Below, one piece after another: positions 11,613 to 24,582 of a stretch of 64,000 nt of DNA. A program made the translations under genes and the position numbers. Origin of the DNA: Bromus sterilis (lineage: Eukaryota > Streptophyta > Magnoliopsida > Poales > Poaceae); contig OX465597.1 of the NCBI GenBank assembly GCA_950022295.1, positions 376,991,016-377,055,015 of the forward strand, in the 5' to 3' direction. The notes under the pieces were generated by a model, which saw only the letters and a program-made list of their open reading frames with translations, was not told where the DNA came from and made no database searches. The number at the start of each line of letters is the position of its first letter. The stretch's first letter is position 1.

Positions 11613-13292
11613 AGATGTCACGAGAGTTTACTTCTCGCCCCTCGTTGGCTACCCAAAGTGGAAGGGTGAGATATAGCGTAGCGGCAATTTCCCTTAGCGA
11701 AGATACTAAGGTTGAGTGTCGACCAGTAGAACTCCAAGATCGACAAGTAAGTGGTTCGGCAAGTGAGGCGCCGTTTTATGATAATCACTTGCTTTGCCTG
11801 GACCTGCACACACAACAGATAGCTTTGCTCACAACGAGTTCAGAGAGGTTGTCAATCCCTCCGGCCTTGTCGTTTACAAAGGATAAAATGCACGGGATAA
11901 TAATGATGGTGATAGCAACGGAAAAGTAAATACTGAAAGTGAATTGAAGGTGTAAACAATATTGGAAATATGTACCTGGGTCCTATGATGTTCACTAGTG
12001 ATGTCTCTCCCCCAAAAGACGATAAAATATCCATGCGAGGTAAAAAATTTACAGCTGGGCAATTGACAGGATTATGTACGCAAACCAATGCTAATTATGC
12101 TATAAATAAAGGAAGATGATCAAAAGCATGGGCGGTACGCCAAGACAAATAGACAGAAATCCATCTGCATCTACCTACTAATCATCCACCTTGAGATATC
12201 TATCCAGAAAATCTCGCTGGTATTAAGTTGCGAATCCCACCCAAAGTATAAACTCAAAGCAACGGACAACTACATTAAAGAACTTTGCGTAAAGTAAACA
12301 ATCCTTGCACCCGCAAGTACAAGCCCCGTTGTTTCCCCCCTTGTGGAAACAACACATCCCCTAGACTCATGTTTCTGTCACTAAAGCTCGTCATCAGGGG
12401 GCATGAACCCACAATCATGCATAACGCTCCCTCTTGGAGTCACTACCTACTACTTGGCAAAAGAAATAAACAGCAACGGAGAACATGAAAGAGTTACTCA
12501 AGAACATAAATATAAAAGAGAAGAATCAAATATATTACTCAAACACAATCTGAACATAATCTTCATAATCCATCGGATCCCAGCAAACTCAGCATAGCAA
12601 CAGCAGAAATATCACATTTGTGCCTCGATCATGTAGGGCAGCTCACGAGGTCTAAGCCATGAAGAACAAAGAGGGGAGGAGAACATCACATAGCTACTGA
12701 TCATAGACCCATGGTCCAAGGTGGACTACTCACGGTTCATCTGGGAAGCATCCATGGTGGTGGAGAAGCTCCCGGAGGTGGTTCCTCCCTCCGGCAGGGT
12801 GCCGGGAAGAGGTCTTCTGGTGCTCCCGATCTTGGAAGCACGGCGTCGGCGGAACAGAGGAGAGATCGCAAAAAATGGTTCCCGTCCCGGGGTTTTTGCG
12901 TCACGGGGAATAAATAAGCGAAGGAGGGCAGCTAGGGGAGCCACCAGGGCTCCAGGCGCCCCCCTGGCGCGGCCCCACCCTAGGCGCGTCGGGAGGGCGC
13001 ATGGGACCCTGGTGGGTCCCCTCTGCCCCCCCCCCCCCCCCTCGGTGATTCCGGAAGCATCCTGATCGCTGATTTTTTATTGGATTTTCCCAAATTTTTG
13101 GAACATTTTTTATATGGGGGAAACCTGAAATAGAAAAACAGCAGAAAACAGGAACTGGCACTGGGGTGCACTGAGATAATAGGTTAGTCCAAATATGATC
13201 AAAAGTGTATGGAAGTTCGTCAATATCATAGCAATATCACACAAAAAAGGCATGGAGCAAGCAGAAATTATAGATACGTTTTGGACGTATCA
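11613..13292 (-). repeat. 3' LTR of element C
   Basis: On the plus strand it runs from (A/T)GATGTCACGAG to ..GGACGTATCA, the reverse complement of the family LTR. The first base is mutated against the other copy at 17651. It contains a long C run near 13027-13041 in the GC-rich promoter part. Confidence 0.88.
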
Positions 13293-16257
13293 ACATCCCA
13301 AGCTTAATTCCTGCTCGTCCTCGAGTAGGTAAATGATAAAAGCATAATTTCTGTCGTGACATGCTAACAACCATAAAAGAACTTTTAAGTAAAGCAATCA
13401 AGGCATGTAATTCAATTCAAGTCATAACAGGCAAGAGTCTATATTTAGCATTGAAATAAGCAACATAAGAACATAAAGGTGCAAGAGGTCTCGTTGTCCG
13501 TGACTCGAATGTCTCCAAATGGTGTTTGCATGCAAGAAAGGGGATAGGGATATACGAGAAAAAAGTATTTTTTTATGATGAGAACTCAATCTACTAAAGT
13601 TTCTCACTTGGTCTTCTTTGGAATCTTATCTTGACTCATCCATAGACCACTAGCCAGGTACAAGTCAAAATGATCCACTCCTTTTCGACATTTTGAGCAC
13701 TCATGCAATGGATGAGCGTAAGCAAGAAAGTTGACACTTAGGATGGAAAAGAGAGAATATAGTGGAGGAGGAAGTCAAAAAGGTGAGAAAGGCTAACATC
13801 AATGAGGACAATCATAGGAGAGAGAAAGCCAAATGATAGATATGATGTGAGGAGTAGGGATTGCCATGAAAAGGATGCACATATGAGCTAAGGAAAGCTC
13901 TCCAATGGAACTAGTGGGGGTGCATCCAACTTGCTTGCTCAAGAAGACCTAGAGCTCATTTGAGGAGGCTCATCATTGGAATATACAAGCGAAGTTCTAT
14001 AGTGTGAAGGTCCCCACATAGCTATATGAATGAATGATAATCTCTATGGAGTACAAGATATAAGAGGGAGTACGAGTGTGGATCTCTCAAAAGGAATAGT
14101 AGTGTGCCCCCTTCTCTCTTTTTATTTCTTTTTCTCTTTTTTCTATTTTTTGTATTATTTTTTTGGTGGCCTCAATGGCTCTTTCTATTTCTCTCATTTG
14201 TCCTCTTTGGGATCTTTTAATTTGTCCACTTTGGGATCTTTTAATTTGTCCACTTTGGGATCTTTTCCTCACTTTAGGGGCAACAATCTATATATTACAA
14301 AAAGTATAGAATATCTTTCACACTTTACAAGGTACTCAAATCATAAAGAAAATGTAACTATCATGATGTATGCAAATGTATGACTCTGCCAGTGTAGCAG
14401 GATATGCAATGATACTAGCGCGTCATGTAGCAATGATTAGGGCAAAGCCCAACTAGCATGCGGCTCATCGATCAAGCAAGTAGCATGTATGACATGAAGA
14501 TCAAGTCATGAGAAGGTGGATGTTGCATGGCAATATATCTCGGAAAGGCTATGGAAATGCCTTGATAGGTAGGTATGGTGGCTGTTTTGAGGAAGGATAT
14601 AAGGAGATTTATGATGACAAAGCGTATCATGCCAAGGGTTTGGATGTACCAGCGAAGGTGGACGCCAACTCTCAGAGTGAGAAGAAAGCGATGCACGGCA
14701 CAGGAGAGGCTAGCAAAATATGGGAAGGTGGAAGTGTCAACTTTCGAATACTCACATTAGTCCGAAGAACTCATGCACTTATTATCGGTAACTCTCAATC
14801 TAATAAGGAGGTTCACAAAGAGACAAGTACCCCGAGGAGGAGTGTATGGGGGTTTGGTTATCCTTGTGCATCCTCGACTCATGGTACATGAGTGTACTCT
14901 AATATTCGACCCCTCAGAAGAGTAGTGATCCATATAGTAGCTAAAGTTCTCAACTAATTTTGTAAGTTTTGAAAATAAACACGGATATCCCAAAATACGA
15001 CATCTATCACTAATAGGCTAAAGTTCTTGACACCAAAAGTCCAAACATTACTCAAAACAATACCTCAAAACTATTGCAAGTTACCACTACAAAAGAATAG
15101 CAACCTCAATTACCTACTTCAAGTCAAGACACAAAACTCAGTGCAACATGCAAACTGTCTAAACAAGATAAACATGAAAACTCAAGAGAGTTCCAGCAAA
15201 AAACTATACAAAATATCTTTGAAAAGATAAAAATGAAAGCTAAGAGCAAAACATGACAGTAGCTATGAAAAAGATAAGGAACACACACAGCAAGGATAAG
15301 CATGAAAAGTCCTATGTTGTGTTCTAGATTTTGGAAGTGGAGCATGTTTCTCTCCCACACAAAGAAAGCTGGGTTCTAACTTTTTATGAACAGCAAGAAA
15401 AGCAAACGAAACATAAAAACAAAACCTAAGAGCGATACGCTCCAAGAATAGCACATAATGCATGAAGTGATAAAAATATAGTGAAACGAGAAACGAACTG
15501 ATAATTGTTGATGGAGAAGGGGATGCACGGGGGCATCCCCAAGCTTAGACGATTGAGTCTCCTTGAATATTTCTTGAGGATGCATGGGGGCATCCCCAAG
15601 CTTGAGCGCTTGACACTTCTGGATCTTCTTTGATCATCTTCCCTCGCACACTTGAAAACTCCCTTCATACATAACTCATCATAATCTGATTAGCGAGGTT
15701 AGTACCCATAATAAAATAATTTTTCCTCTACTGGAAATAAAGATAATCTTGAAGGGATACTGTTTCTCAAGATTTCCAAAAAGTTTTTGCAAAGAAAAAG
15801 CAAGCTTAAGGTTTGCAAAACGAAGAAAAGGCAAAACAGGACAGAATCTGTGAAAAACAGACCAGCAGGTAGTAAAGAATTTTTTAGGGATACTTCTGCA
15901 ACTCAAATAAAAAAACTCAGAACATACGAAAGTTTCGTAATTGTATAGAGAACGCTGTGTAAAAAACTAAGCTCCAAAAGATGAACTGGGATTTTTGTGT
16001 GATTTTTCTAGTCACGAGGACAGAATCTGTTTTCTGGACAGCATGTCACAACTTTCACTTCCCTTATCATATGAGGCTATAAAAGGCACAAAGCTTGAAA
16101 AGTAAAGATACAATGATGTTGCTACAGTAGTAAAAATCATCAAGACCACTAAAAACAGAATAAAAACAAAAAGGAAATCCTAAATTCGTTGTGGGATGCC
16201 TCCCGAAAGCGCTTCTTTAAAGCCATTAGCTAGGCTTAAAGATTATAAAAGATGCTC
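13293..16257 (-). other. Noncoding 3' internal region of element C
   Basis: I see no gene. It matches the 3' internal regions of B, A and E in reverse. It contains the paired PPT-like hairpins (15519-15540 and 15576-15597) and, beside the coding frame, the conserved short stretch that in E encodes the end of the gag-protease protein (LANGFKEALS). Confidence 0.75.
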
Positions 16258-17475
16258 TCATAAGAATAAGGACTTGAAGCAACAGAGAGCATCAAGAAGA
16301 AAATATGAAACACATTTAAGCCTAACCCACTTCCTATGCATGGGAAACTTGTAAGAAAATAAATCGTGAAAGCACAAAATAACAAGCATAGGAAGATAAA
16401 AGAAGAACAACTTCAAAACTTTCAACATGAAGAGAGGTGTTTTTGTATCAAAATTTCTACAACCAATCTTTCCTCTCTCAAAATAATTTCCAGTAGTATC
16501 ATGAAAAACATCAAGAATATAACTATCACATAAATCATGTTGTTCATGACCTACAAGTACATGTGTAAAGTTTTCAACACGGTTTTTAGGAACATAAGAT
16601 AAATGCAACCCATCACATTGAGCCTTAATAAAAGCATAATTCTCCGGAATATGATTTGGAGATTTCAAAAGGATAATAGGACAATCAAGTGTGGGTGCAA
16701 TAGCAAAAATTTCATGCTTAACATGAGGAACTATTGAAAGTTCATTTCCGTAAGCATCATCCATAGTGGCATCACGGCCATAAGCATAGAAGGCATCAAC
16801 TTCATCAAAAAGGGATATTTCAAAAGAATCCATAGGATCATAACACTCATATAGGGTAAGATTCAAAGAGTTACTATCATTAGAAGATAGACATGGATGG
16901 CTCCATTCTTCCTCCTTTTGTTCGTCACTCTCCTCCTCTTTTTCCTCCAAGGAGCTTTCAGGTTCAACAATTTCTTCTTCCATAGAGTCGTGCAAAACAT
17001 TAGTCTCTTCCTTCGGGGGAGAGATTCTCTCAAGATGATCAGTAATATAATAATTTGCATCGTAATTTTCCAAACAATAGTTAAGTATAGCAAGACTCTC
17101 ATATTTGTAAGGGACATCATCAATATTTTTAAGAAGAGAAGTAATTTCATAGGCACCCTTATAAGCAACAAATTCTTCTATTTGCTCTGCATCATCAAAA
17201 TCATAATTTCTCTTAGCATAAGAAGCTAAGGTTTCATCATCATTGTACTCACATTGGAAAGCAAGGTGTTTGTGCCTCATAAAGTAGCAAGATTCATCCC
17301 TGCAGAAAGATATATTATATATTGAGCACAAGTTTCTAGCATAGTCATACAACTAGTGTATTTGTTTCCATAAGTGTATCCTCTTTTGAGACAAGCGGTG
17401 TTCCTTGTACCACTTTTGTTGATCCTCGGTGAATCCTCCATGCCAATAAGATCTGGTATCAAAGAAGTCAGACAT
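16258..17475 (-). pseudogene. Unknown ORF carried by element C
   Basis: ATG at 17475 starts MSDFFDTRSYWHGG.. and one in-frame TAG (17353-17355) interrupts after 40 codons. The frame then stays open for 364 residues from LYDYARNLCSIYN. I do not recognise the family. Visible features are a Cys/His-containing N-terminal part (NISFCRDESCYFMRHKH), an acidic Glu/Lys-rich middle (EEKEEESDEQKEEE), and a hydrophobic C-terminal third (LKLFFFYLPMLVILCF) that could span a membrane. It occupies the place where B and E have gag. No protease, RT or integrase motif is seen. It is probably an element-borne accessory protein gene with a single nonsense mutation. Confidence 0.55.
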
Positions 17476-17622
17476 TGATTGGCAAGTAAGGAACTAGACA
17501 TACTATATATATTTTTAGATTTTTGGTAAAGGACACTAAAGCAAAAACTGAAAGGTAAACTAACAAGACTAAAAAGCAAACATAAAAGATAGTGTGCAAC
17601 TCCCCTATCTTGAAGAGTGGAG

Positions 17623-17640
17623 TCCCCGGCAACGGCGCCA
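17623..17640 (-). other. Primer binding site of element C
   Basis: The reverse complement reads TGGCGCCGTTGCCGGGGA, the intact Athila-type PBS, 10 bases from the 5' LTR end at 17651. Confidence 0.88.
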
Positions 17641-17650
17641 GAAATTGCTT

Positions 17651-19319
17651 TGATGTCACGAGAGTTTACTTCTCGCCCCTCGTTGGTTACCCAAAGTGGA
17701 AGGTTGAGATGTAGCGTAGCAGCAATTTCCCTTAGCGAATATGCTAAGGTTGAGTGTCGACCAGTAGGACTCCAAGATCGACAAGTAGGTGGTTCGGCAA
17801 GTCAGGCGCCGTTTTATGATAATCACTTGCTTTGCCTGGACCTGCACACACAACAGATAGCTTTGCTCCCAACGAGTTCAGAGAGGTTGTCAATCCCTCC
17901 GGCCTTGTCGTTTACAAAGGATAAAATGCACAGGATAATAATGATGGTGATAGCAACGGAAAAGTAAATACTGAAAGTGAATTGAAGGTGTAAACAATAT
18001 TGGAAATATGGAACGCAGTCCTATGATGTTCACTAGTGATGTCTCTCTCCCAAAAGACGATAAAATAGTCATGCGAGGTAAACAAATTACAGCTGGGCAA
18101 TTGACAAGATTATGTGCGCAAACCAATGCTAATTATGCTATAAAGAAAGGTAGAGGCTCAAAAGCTTGGGCGGTACGCCAAGACAAGTAGACCGAAATCA
18201 TCCTGCATCTACCTACTAATCATCCACCTTGAGATATCTATCCAGAACATCTCGCTGGTATTAAGTTACGAATCCCAACCAAAGTGTAAACTCAAAGCAA
18301 CGGACAACTGCATTAAAAAAATTTGCGTAAAGTAAACAATCCTTCCACCTGCAAGTACAAGCATCGTTGTTTCCCCCCTTGTGGCAACAGCACATCCCCT
18401 AGACTCATGTTTCTGTCACTCAAGAAAGTCACCAGGGGGCATGAACCCACAATCATGCATAACGCTCCCTCTTGGAGTCACTACCTACTACTTTGCCAAA
18501 GCAATAAACAGCAACGGAGAACATGCAAGAATTACTCAAGAACATAAATATAAAAGAGGAGAATCAAATATATTACTCAAACATAACCTGAACATAATCT
18601 CATAATCCATCGGATCCCAAACTCAACATAGCAACAACAGAAATATTACATATGTGCCTCGATCATGTAGGGAAGCTCACGAGGTCTAATCCATGAAGAA
18701 CAAAGAGGGGAGGAGAACATCACATAGCTACTGATCATAGACCCATGGTCCAAGGTGGACTACTCACGGTTCATCCGGGAAGCATCCATGGTGGTGGAGA
18801 AGCTCCCGGAGGTGGTTCCTCCCTCTGGCAGGGTGCCGGGAAGAGGTCTTCTGGTGCTCCAGATCTTGGAAGCGCGGCGGCGGCGGAACAGAGGAGAGAT
18901 CGCGAAAAAGGGTTCCCGTCCGGGGGTTTTTGCGTCACGGGGAATAAATAGGCGAAGGAGGGCAGCCAGGGGGGCCACCAGGGCTCCAGGCGGCCCCCTG
19001 GCGCGGCCCCACCCTGGGCGCGCCGGGAGGGTGCCTGTGACCCTGGTGGGTCCCCTCTGCCCCCCCCCTCGGTGATTCCGGAAGCTTCCTGATCGCTGAT
19101 TTTTTATTGGATTTTCCCGAATTTTTGGCGCATTTTTTGTATGGCGGAAACCTGAAATAGAAAAACAGTAGAAAACAGGAACTGGCACTGGGTTGCACTG
19201 AGTTAATAGGTTAGTACAAATATGATCAAAAGTTTATGGAAGTTCATCAATGTCATAGCAATATCACACAAAAAGGGCATGGAGCAAGCAGAAATTATAG
19301 ATACGTTTTGGACGTATCA
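17651..19319 (-). repeat. 5' LTR of element C
   Basis: TGATGTCACGAG..GACGTATCA on the plus strand, 1669 bases, closely similar to 11613-13292. The GC-rich promoter part is at about 18745-19080. Confidence 0.88.
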
Positions 19320-19400
19320 GACACTTATGCGCTTCTATCTCAGGTCGGATGCGAAAGCGACTAACTCGATATAGTACCGCATCAAGGGCATTACAACCCA

Positions 19401-20663
19401 AAAAAAATTTACTTTCAGTTTTAGTGGTCTTGATGCTTTTTACTACTGTAGCAACATCATTGTATATTTATTTTCAAGCTTCGTGCCAAGTTTTAGCCTC
19501 CGATTACTAGAAATTTCAAAAGTTGTGACATGTTGTCCAGAAATATATTCTATCTGCTTGACGGAAAAATTCATGATAAATCACAAGATCATATTTTTTT
19601 ATCTGAATTTTTTTGGCAGTATGCACTATACAATTAGCTTTCTGTCGTCTGTTCTGAGTATTTTGGTTTGAGTTGCAGAAGTACCCGGAAAAAATTATTT
19701 ACTACCTGCTGGTCTGTTTTTCACAGATTCTGCCACGTTTTGTGTTTTCATCGTTTTGAAAATCTTAAGATTTCTTTTTATTTGCAAAAACATTTTGGCA
19801 ATCTTGATAAATAGTAGATCTTCATGAAAATCTTTATTTCCAGTGGAGAAAAAGTTATTTTTATTATGGGTACTAACCACTCTAATCAGCTTATGATGAG
19901 TTTCGTATCAAGGGAGTTTTCAAGTATGCGATGGAAGATGATGAAAGAAGATCCGAGAGTGTCAAACGCCCAAGCTTGGGGATGCCCCCATGCACCCCCA
20001 AGAAATATCCAAGGAGACTCAATCGTCTAAGCTTGGGGATGCCCCCGTGCATCTCCTTCTCCATCAACAATCATCAGTTCGTCCTTCTCCATGCTATATT
20101 TTTATCTCTTCATGTGTTATGTGCTAAACTTGGAGCATCTCGCTCTTTACTTTTTAGTTTGTTTTAGTTTTTCTTGTTGTTCATCACAAGTTGGACCCTA
20201 GCCATAATTGTTCGGTAGAGAAAAACACTCCTCTTCACCCTAGAACACAACTATGTGGGGATCCTTACACTATAGAACTTGGCTTGCATATTCCAAGGAT
20301 GAGCCTCCTCAAATGAGCTCTAGGTCTTCATGAGCAAACAAGTTGGATGAACCCCCACTAGTTCCATTGGAGAGCTTACCTTAGCTCATATTTGCAACCG
20401 TTGCATGGCAATCCCTACTCCCCACATCATATCTATCATTTGGCTTTCTCTCTCCTATGATTGTCCTCATTAATGTGAGCTTTTCACACCTTTTTTGTCT
20501 TCCTTCACCATCATTTTTCTCTTTGCCATCCTAAGTGCCAACATATCTTGCTCGCGGTCATCCATTGCGTGAGTGCTCAAAGTCGAAAGGGAGAGTGTCA
20601 GTTTGACTGGTGCCTGACTAGTGGTCTGGGGACGAGTCAAAATAAGATTCCAAAGAAGGCCAA
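19401..20663 (+). other. Noncoding internal DNA of element A
   Basis: It matches 63290-64000 (E) and 6317 onward (B): the LTGATG..ACTACTGTAGCAACATCATTG section, the paired PPT-like hairpins (19977-20055) and an open-ended A/T-rich tail. No gene is seen. Confidence 0.75.
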
Positions 20664-20874
20664 CACTACTGCAAAGAGGGGCTAACACGATACTCATTTC
20701 CCAGTCCCTTGTATGAAACTGTTTGCGATTCTATCAACACAAACGGTATAAATAAAAAACCGTGTGCCCAAAACTGAACCGTTTGGGAAACTTTGGCCAT
20801 CCGCCACCATTACACAAGTTATTTCATGGGCGAGATAGGTCTGACGGTTCCGATAAACAATCGTCCGTGATATT

Positions 20875-21122
20875 GAGGGTGAAAACCCACGGTTGCAAAT
20901 AATGGACCACTAGCCCGTATTCGCAATCGTTCATAGTTATCGAAATGTGTGGGATACAAAATTTCAGGCACGATTCTGAAAATCCTTCCGTTGGTACTGA
21001 TTGTGAAAACCCATGGTTGGCACCAATGGACCGCTAGCTCTTCTTTGGAATCGTTCATTGTTACTGAAATGTCTGGGATGCAAACTTTCAGGCACGATTC
21101 TAAAAATCCTTCCGTTGGTACT
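20875..21122 (+). repeat. Subterminal 124-bp tandem repeat of the CACTA left end
   Basis: GAAAACCCACGGTTG (20881) recurs as GAAAACCCATGGTTG (21005). The two 124-bp units share CACGATTCT(G/A)AAAATCC and the TTCCGTTGGTACT end. Confidence 0.7.
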
Positions 21123-21182
21123 AGCTAACTCGAACAGACGGGTGACCAAGCTTTAATTAGCCCCGCTGCCTACTCGTCCAGT

Positions 21183-21757
21183 TGATACGTCCCAAATGTA
21201 TCGATAATTTCTGCTTGCTCCATGCATGTTTTGTGTGATATTTCTATGATCTAGATACATTTTCATACACTTTTCATCATATTTGGACTAACCTATTAAC
21301 TCAGTGCACCCCAGTGCCAGTTTCTGTTTTCTGCTATTTTTTTATTTCAGTTTTCCCCCCATATTAAAAGTGCTCAAAAAATTCGGGAAAATCAGATCAA
21401 AACCCAGCGTGAAGGAACCTTCCGAGTTCCAAAGGGGGGCCAGGTGGGACCCACCAGGCCCCCAGGTGCCTAGCTGGCGCGACCAGGGGCCTGGCCGCGC
21501 CAGGGGGGCGCCTGGACCCCTGGTGGCCCCCCTGGCTGCTCCCCTTCACCTATTTATTCTCTGCCACGGGAAACTTTCGAAGACAGAACCCTATTTCGCG
21601 ATCTCGCCTCTGTTCCGCCGCCGCCGCGCTTCCAAGATCGGGAGCACCATCAGTACTCTTCCCGGCACCCTGGCGGAGGGAGGATCGACCTCCGGGAGCT
21701 TCCCCTCAACCATGGACGCTTCCCGGATGTGTCGTGAGTAGTTTCCTTTGGACCAGG
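21183..21757 (+). repeat. Fragment D: 5' third of an Athila-family LTR
   Basis: It starts TGATACGTCCCAAATG and follows the family LTR through the GC-rich promoter part to the GTGAGTAG site and TTTGGACCA, where the Tat LTR begins. The remaining two thirds of this LTR are not found on the other side, so a deletion accompanied or followed the nesting. Confidence 0.8.
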
Positions 21758-22205
21758 TGACGAGGGGGTGACCCCACGACTCCTCCATGTAAGGCTACCT
21801 GGTGCGTATGAAGATAGAAGGCCCACTGGTAAGCTACGACAAGCCCACGATTGGCCCGACCAGGCACCGACGTAGGAGTCCGCGACTAATATGGAAGGCG
21901 CAACTTGGCGTACAAGGCAAGACTAGAACTAGGAAACTACCTCTGTAACCTAGTACGGACTCCCCGAGACCTAGCCTACTATATAAAGGCTGGGAGAGAG
22001 ACGTCCAACTCAACTCAATACGCATCTACTCATCCTAGCCTTGCGAGAACTCGCCTTGGCCTCCATTGTAATCGCCCCCTCACGTGATAATATCGAGCAG
22101 GAAGTGCTTCTCCTGTTAGCCGACGAGTATCGTCCAACCTGTGCCTATCTCTATGACTAACCCAGGGTCCCTGACCATGGGATTTTCCTGGGTTGATCCC
22201 CGTCA
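21758..22205 (+). repeat. 5' LTR of the Tat-type element
   Basis: 448 bases from TGACGAGGGGG to ..CCCCGTCA, with a TATA box TATATAAA at 21980-21987 in the middle. It is followed after one base by TTGGCGCCGTTTGTGGGAA (22207-22225), the PBS type of Tat elements. Confidence 0.8.
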
Positions 22206-22225
22206 ATTGGCGCCGTTTGTGGGAA

Positions 22226-22869
22226 CTTCGCAGGTTGGAATCGCGATCTTGGCGGTTTCATCATCAGCACTCGTCAAGACAGCGACTTCATCAGCACTCA
22301 TCGGCTCTACGACCCGGGCAGACTCCGATCTATTCGGATCCCTCGGTTTCATGGCTCACCTCCCGGCCTTTCGAACGGCCTTCGCCGACCTGCGCACCGG
22401 TATCAACCTGATCTTCGGAGCATACCAAATCTACATCAACCATTGGGGAGTTCTCCGTCTCATGGATCGCGTTCGAGCACCTGCGGCGACAGATCCTACA
22501 CCAGCAACCGAAGCAGCACCCGCCCGCGTGGCGACCCCGCGAGTCATCCACGACTCCCAACCCGACTAATCGAGCGGTCCATGGAGGAAGCGCAACATGT
22601 GCGCAAGAAATATGACAGTCAAGACGATGTCCCAAGTTTTCATGGCGGACGTCCACGAGCCAACCACAGATGACAAAATCCAAGATAACGACCCGAGCAG
22701 TCACCGAGACAATCGCTCGAACAGCAAAGACAGTGATCCTAACAACACCGGCAAGGTCACCGTCACCCTTGGCGAACCAGGAACCATACCAAATAAAATA
22801 TAAAAAGGAACGGAGCACAGCAATCACAGGAGCGACGAGCCAGAAAGCAGCAAGCACCAGACCCCGGGA
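22226..22869 (+). other. Leader of the Tat-type element
   Basis: GC-rich sequence between PBS and the gag frame. An open frame (22141-22569) begins inside the LTR and shows no domain, so I do not call it a gene. Gag probably begins in this stretch with frameshifts. Confidence 0.5.
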
Positions 22870-24582
22870 TTGGCAAAAGAGGAACATCACGTAGAAAAAA
22901 TCTACCTGTCCAAGGAAGCACTCGCCAGAGTAAGAGACGCAGTCAAACGCGGCAAACTACTCCCGGAGAACGCAACGCGAGACGAGCTCAGAGCATACAA
23001 TAAGATGGAGAGTGACGTCACCAAGAGAACAAGACAGCAGCGCCTAGAATTAGAGAAGCAAGGAAAAACTGCCATCGACCCAAGAAACAACCGCAGACCA
23101 TCTCCTAGAAGCGACTCCTCCGGCTACGACTCCCCCATCCGTGCCAGATCCATATTCAGCAATCTGAAACGCACGGACAAGAAGAAGGTGGCCCGCAAAC
23201 TGGACGACGACTTCAAGCTAGAAGAGGACGACGACGAGGAAAAACAACTCACGCCAGCCGAAGCCCTTCTAACTGCCCAAGAGTACATATCTCGTGCTCA
23301 GAAAGGCAAGAAAGGAAGCTTAGATCGCAACACGACGATGGCACTCAAAATAATGAAAGACGCCATCTCAGCCCCCAAGAGAGCAGGCGCAAGATGAGTC
23401 CCCCGCGAGCAGACCCCGGACAGGGACCCCAGCTCACCCGACAACGACATTAGCGACGACTGGCGCAAGCGCCCAAACAAAAACAAAAACCACGACAGCA
23501 ACGACAACAGCAACAGACGCAACAGCTATCGGCGAGACGCACGCGACGACATAACACAAAGCAAAGTCAACCATGGAAGACGAAGGCGAGCAGCCCGCGA
23601 AGTGTACTCGGACGAGCAAGCTTCCGACGAGGACATAGAACCATGTGGAGCACTGTGCTTCACACGGTCCATACGGGAAACAAGGATGCCGAAAGGTTTC
23701 AAGCTAAACTCCACAACGCACAAGTACGACGGGCTGGAAGTACCAGAAGCATGGCTCAACGACTACCTAACGGCCGTCAAATTCCAGCGCGGAACCAATA
23801 TCACAGCAATGCAGTACATACAACTCATGCTCGAGAGCTCGGCACGACACTTGCTGAAGAACCTACCACGAGGATCAATCAGCTCCTGGAGACAGTTCCG
23901 CAGCGCCTTCATCGAGAACTTCAAGTCCACTTACAAGCGATCGACATCACTCGAGGAGCTGAGGGCCTGCAAACAAGGATCCAGAGAATCCCTGCGATCA
24001 TACATCCATCGATGGACCATACTCAAAAACTCAGCCGAGGACATATCAGACGAAAGCGCAATCGACGCATTCAGGAGAGTATTGCAACACATCGACTTCA
24101 AGGAACAGCTCGGGTAGATGAAGGTCCGAACACTCGCACGACTGCTCGAGCAAGCCAACAACTGGGCAGACGGAGAAGAATCTGTACGGAATAAATCAGA
24201 GATCCAGACAGCGCGTTCAGAACGCGACTACGACTACCACAAAAGCGACAGAGGATTCGACAGAAGAACAAAGCGTCCGAGACACAACTTCTACGACGAC
24301 AGAGGACCCGATATGGTCGCGGCCGGCTTCCCGGACGACAGAGAAGGAAGACATCGCGACGACAGGAGAATACAGCACAGGGACAACCAAGAAGAAGTAC
24401 CCCAAATTCAAAAACGGGACTGGAGAACAAGGCAGCCACGAGACGACACCCGAGCATATCGTTCGGCTAAAGAACAGCTCGACGGACCGTGCACAATACA
24501 CGGGTTCAGAAACGAGCGCGGAGAGCTCAGATCAGGGCACACCCTCAGGAACTCCAGGCGATTCATCGATCTCTCAGAATAA
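22870..24582 (+). pseudogene. gag of the Tat-type element, one frame with two stop codons
   Basis: One reading frame runs from 22870 to the TAA at 24580, broken only by TGA (23395-23397) and TAG (24115-24117). The N-terminal part is very basic and acidic by turns (KRTRQQRLELEKQ.., DDDFKLEEDDDEEK). The Retrotrans_gag (PF03732-like) core starts at RMPKGFKLNST..YDGLEVPEAWLNDYL and continues ARHLLKNLPRGSISSWRQF..FIENFKSTYKR, RESLRSYIHRW. After the TAG come an Arg/Asp-rich region and CTIHGFRNE..HTLRNSRRF, which replaces a zinc knuckle in Tat-type Gag. The protein would form the particle core. Both stops fit C-to-T changes (CGA, CAG). Confidence 0.75.

Larger units (their letters stand above)
11613..19319 (-). 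mobile_element. Athila-type Gypsy element C, minus strand, non-autonomous
   Basis: LTRs lie at 17651-19319 (5') and 11613-13292 (3'), with a PBS at 17623-17640, one long reading frame of unknown function, and a PPT complement at about 13293-13307. The flanks GCCAC (11608-11612) and GACAC (19320-19324) are a target duplication with one mismatch. Removing the element joins two parts of the chromovirus LTR. It has neither recognisable gag-protease nor pol. Confidence 0.88.
343..19395 (+). mobile_element. 3' LTR of the chromovirus, about 4.4 kb, split by two insertions
   Basis: The LTR starts TGTAACAGCCC right after the purine tract and ends ..GGGCATTACA at 19395, so its ends form an inverted TGTAA/TTACA. 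It survives as 343-3639, 10534-11612 and 19325-19395; the gaps are elements B and C with their target duplications. Without them it is about 4.45 kb. ACCCA (19396-19400) is probably one copy of its target duplication, as outer Athila internal sequence follows immediately. The piece 850-2150 is GC-rich and 2400-3640 is AT-rich. I see no gene in it: the open frames in the GC-rich part have no recognisable domain. Confidence 0.8.

Noticed and set aside
11611..11615. ACAGA as target duplication of element C with an LTR start at 11616
   Set aside because: No matching copy on the right; starting the LTR at TGATG as in the sister LTRs gives GCCAC/GACAC, which agrees at four of five bases.
20664..21182. 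Independent small MITE at the CACTA left end
   Set aside because: The CAA duplication and terminal match are found at 43350-43361, which makes it the left end of the large element.
22330..22890. Minus-strand frame of 186 codons near the Tat leader
   Set aside because: Opposite to the leader and start of gag, no domain; Tat antisense genes lie in the 3' region instead.
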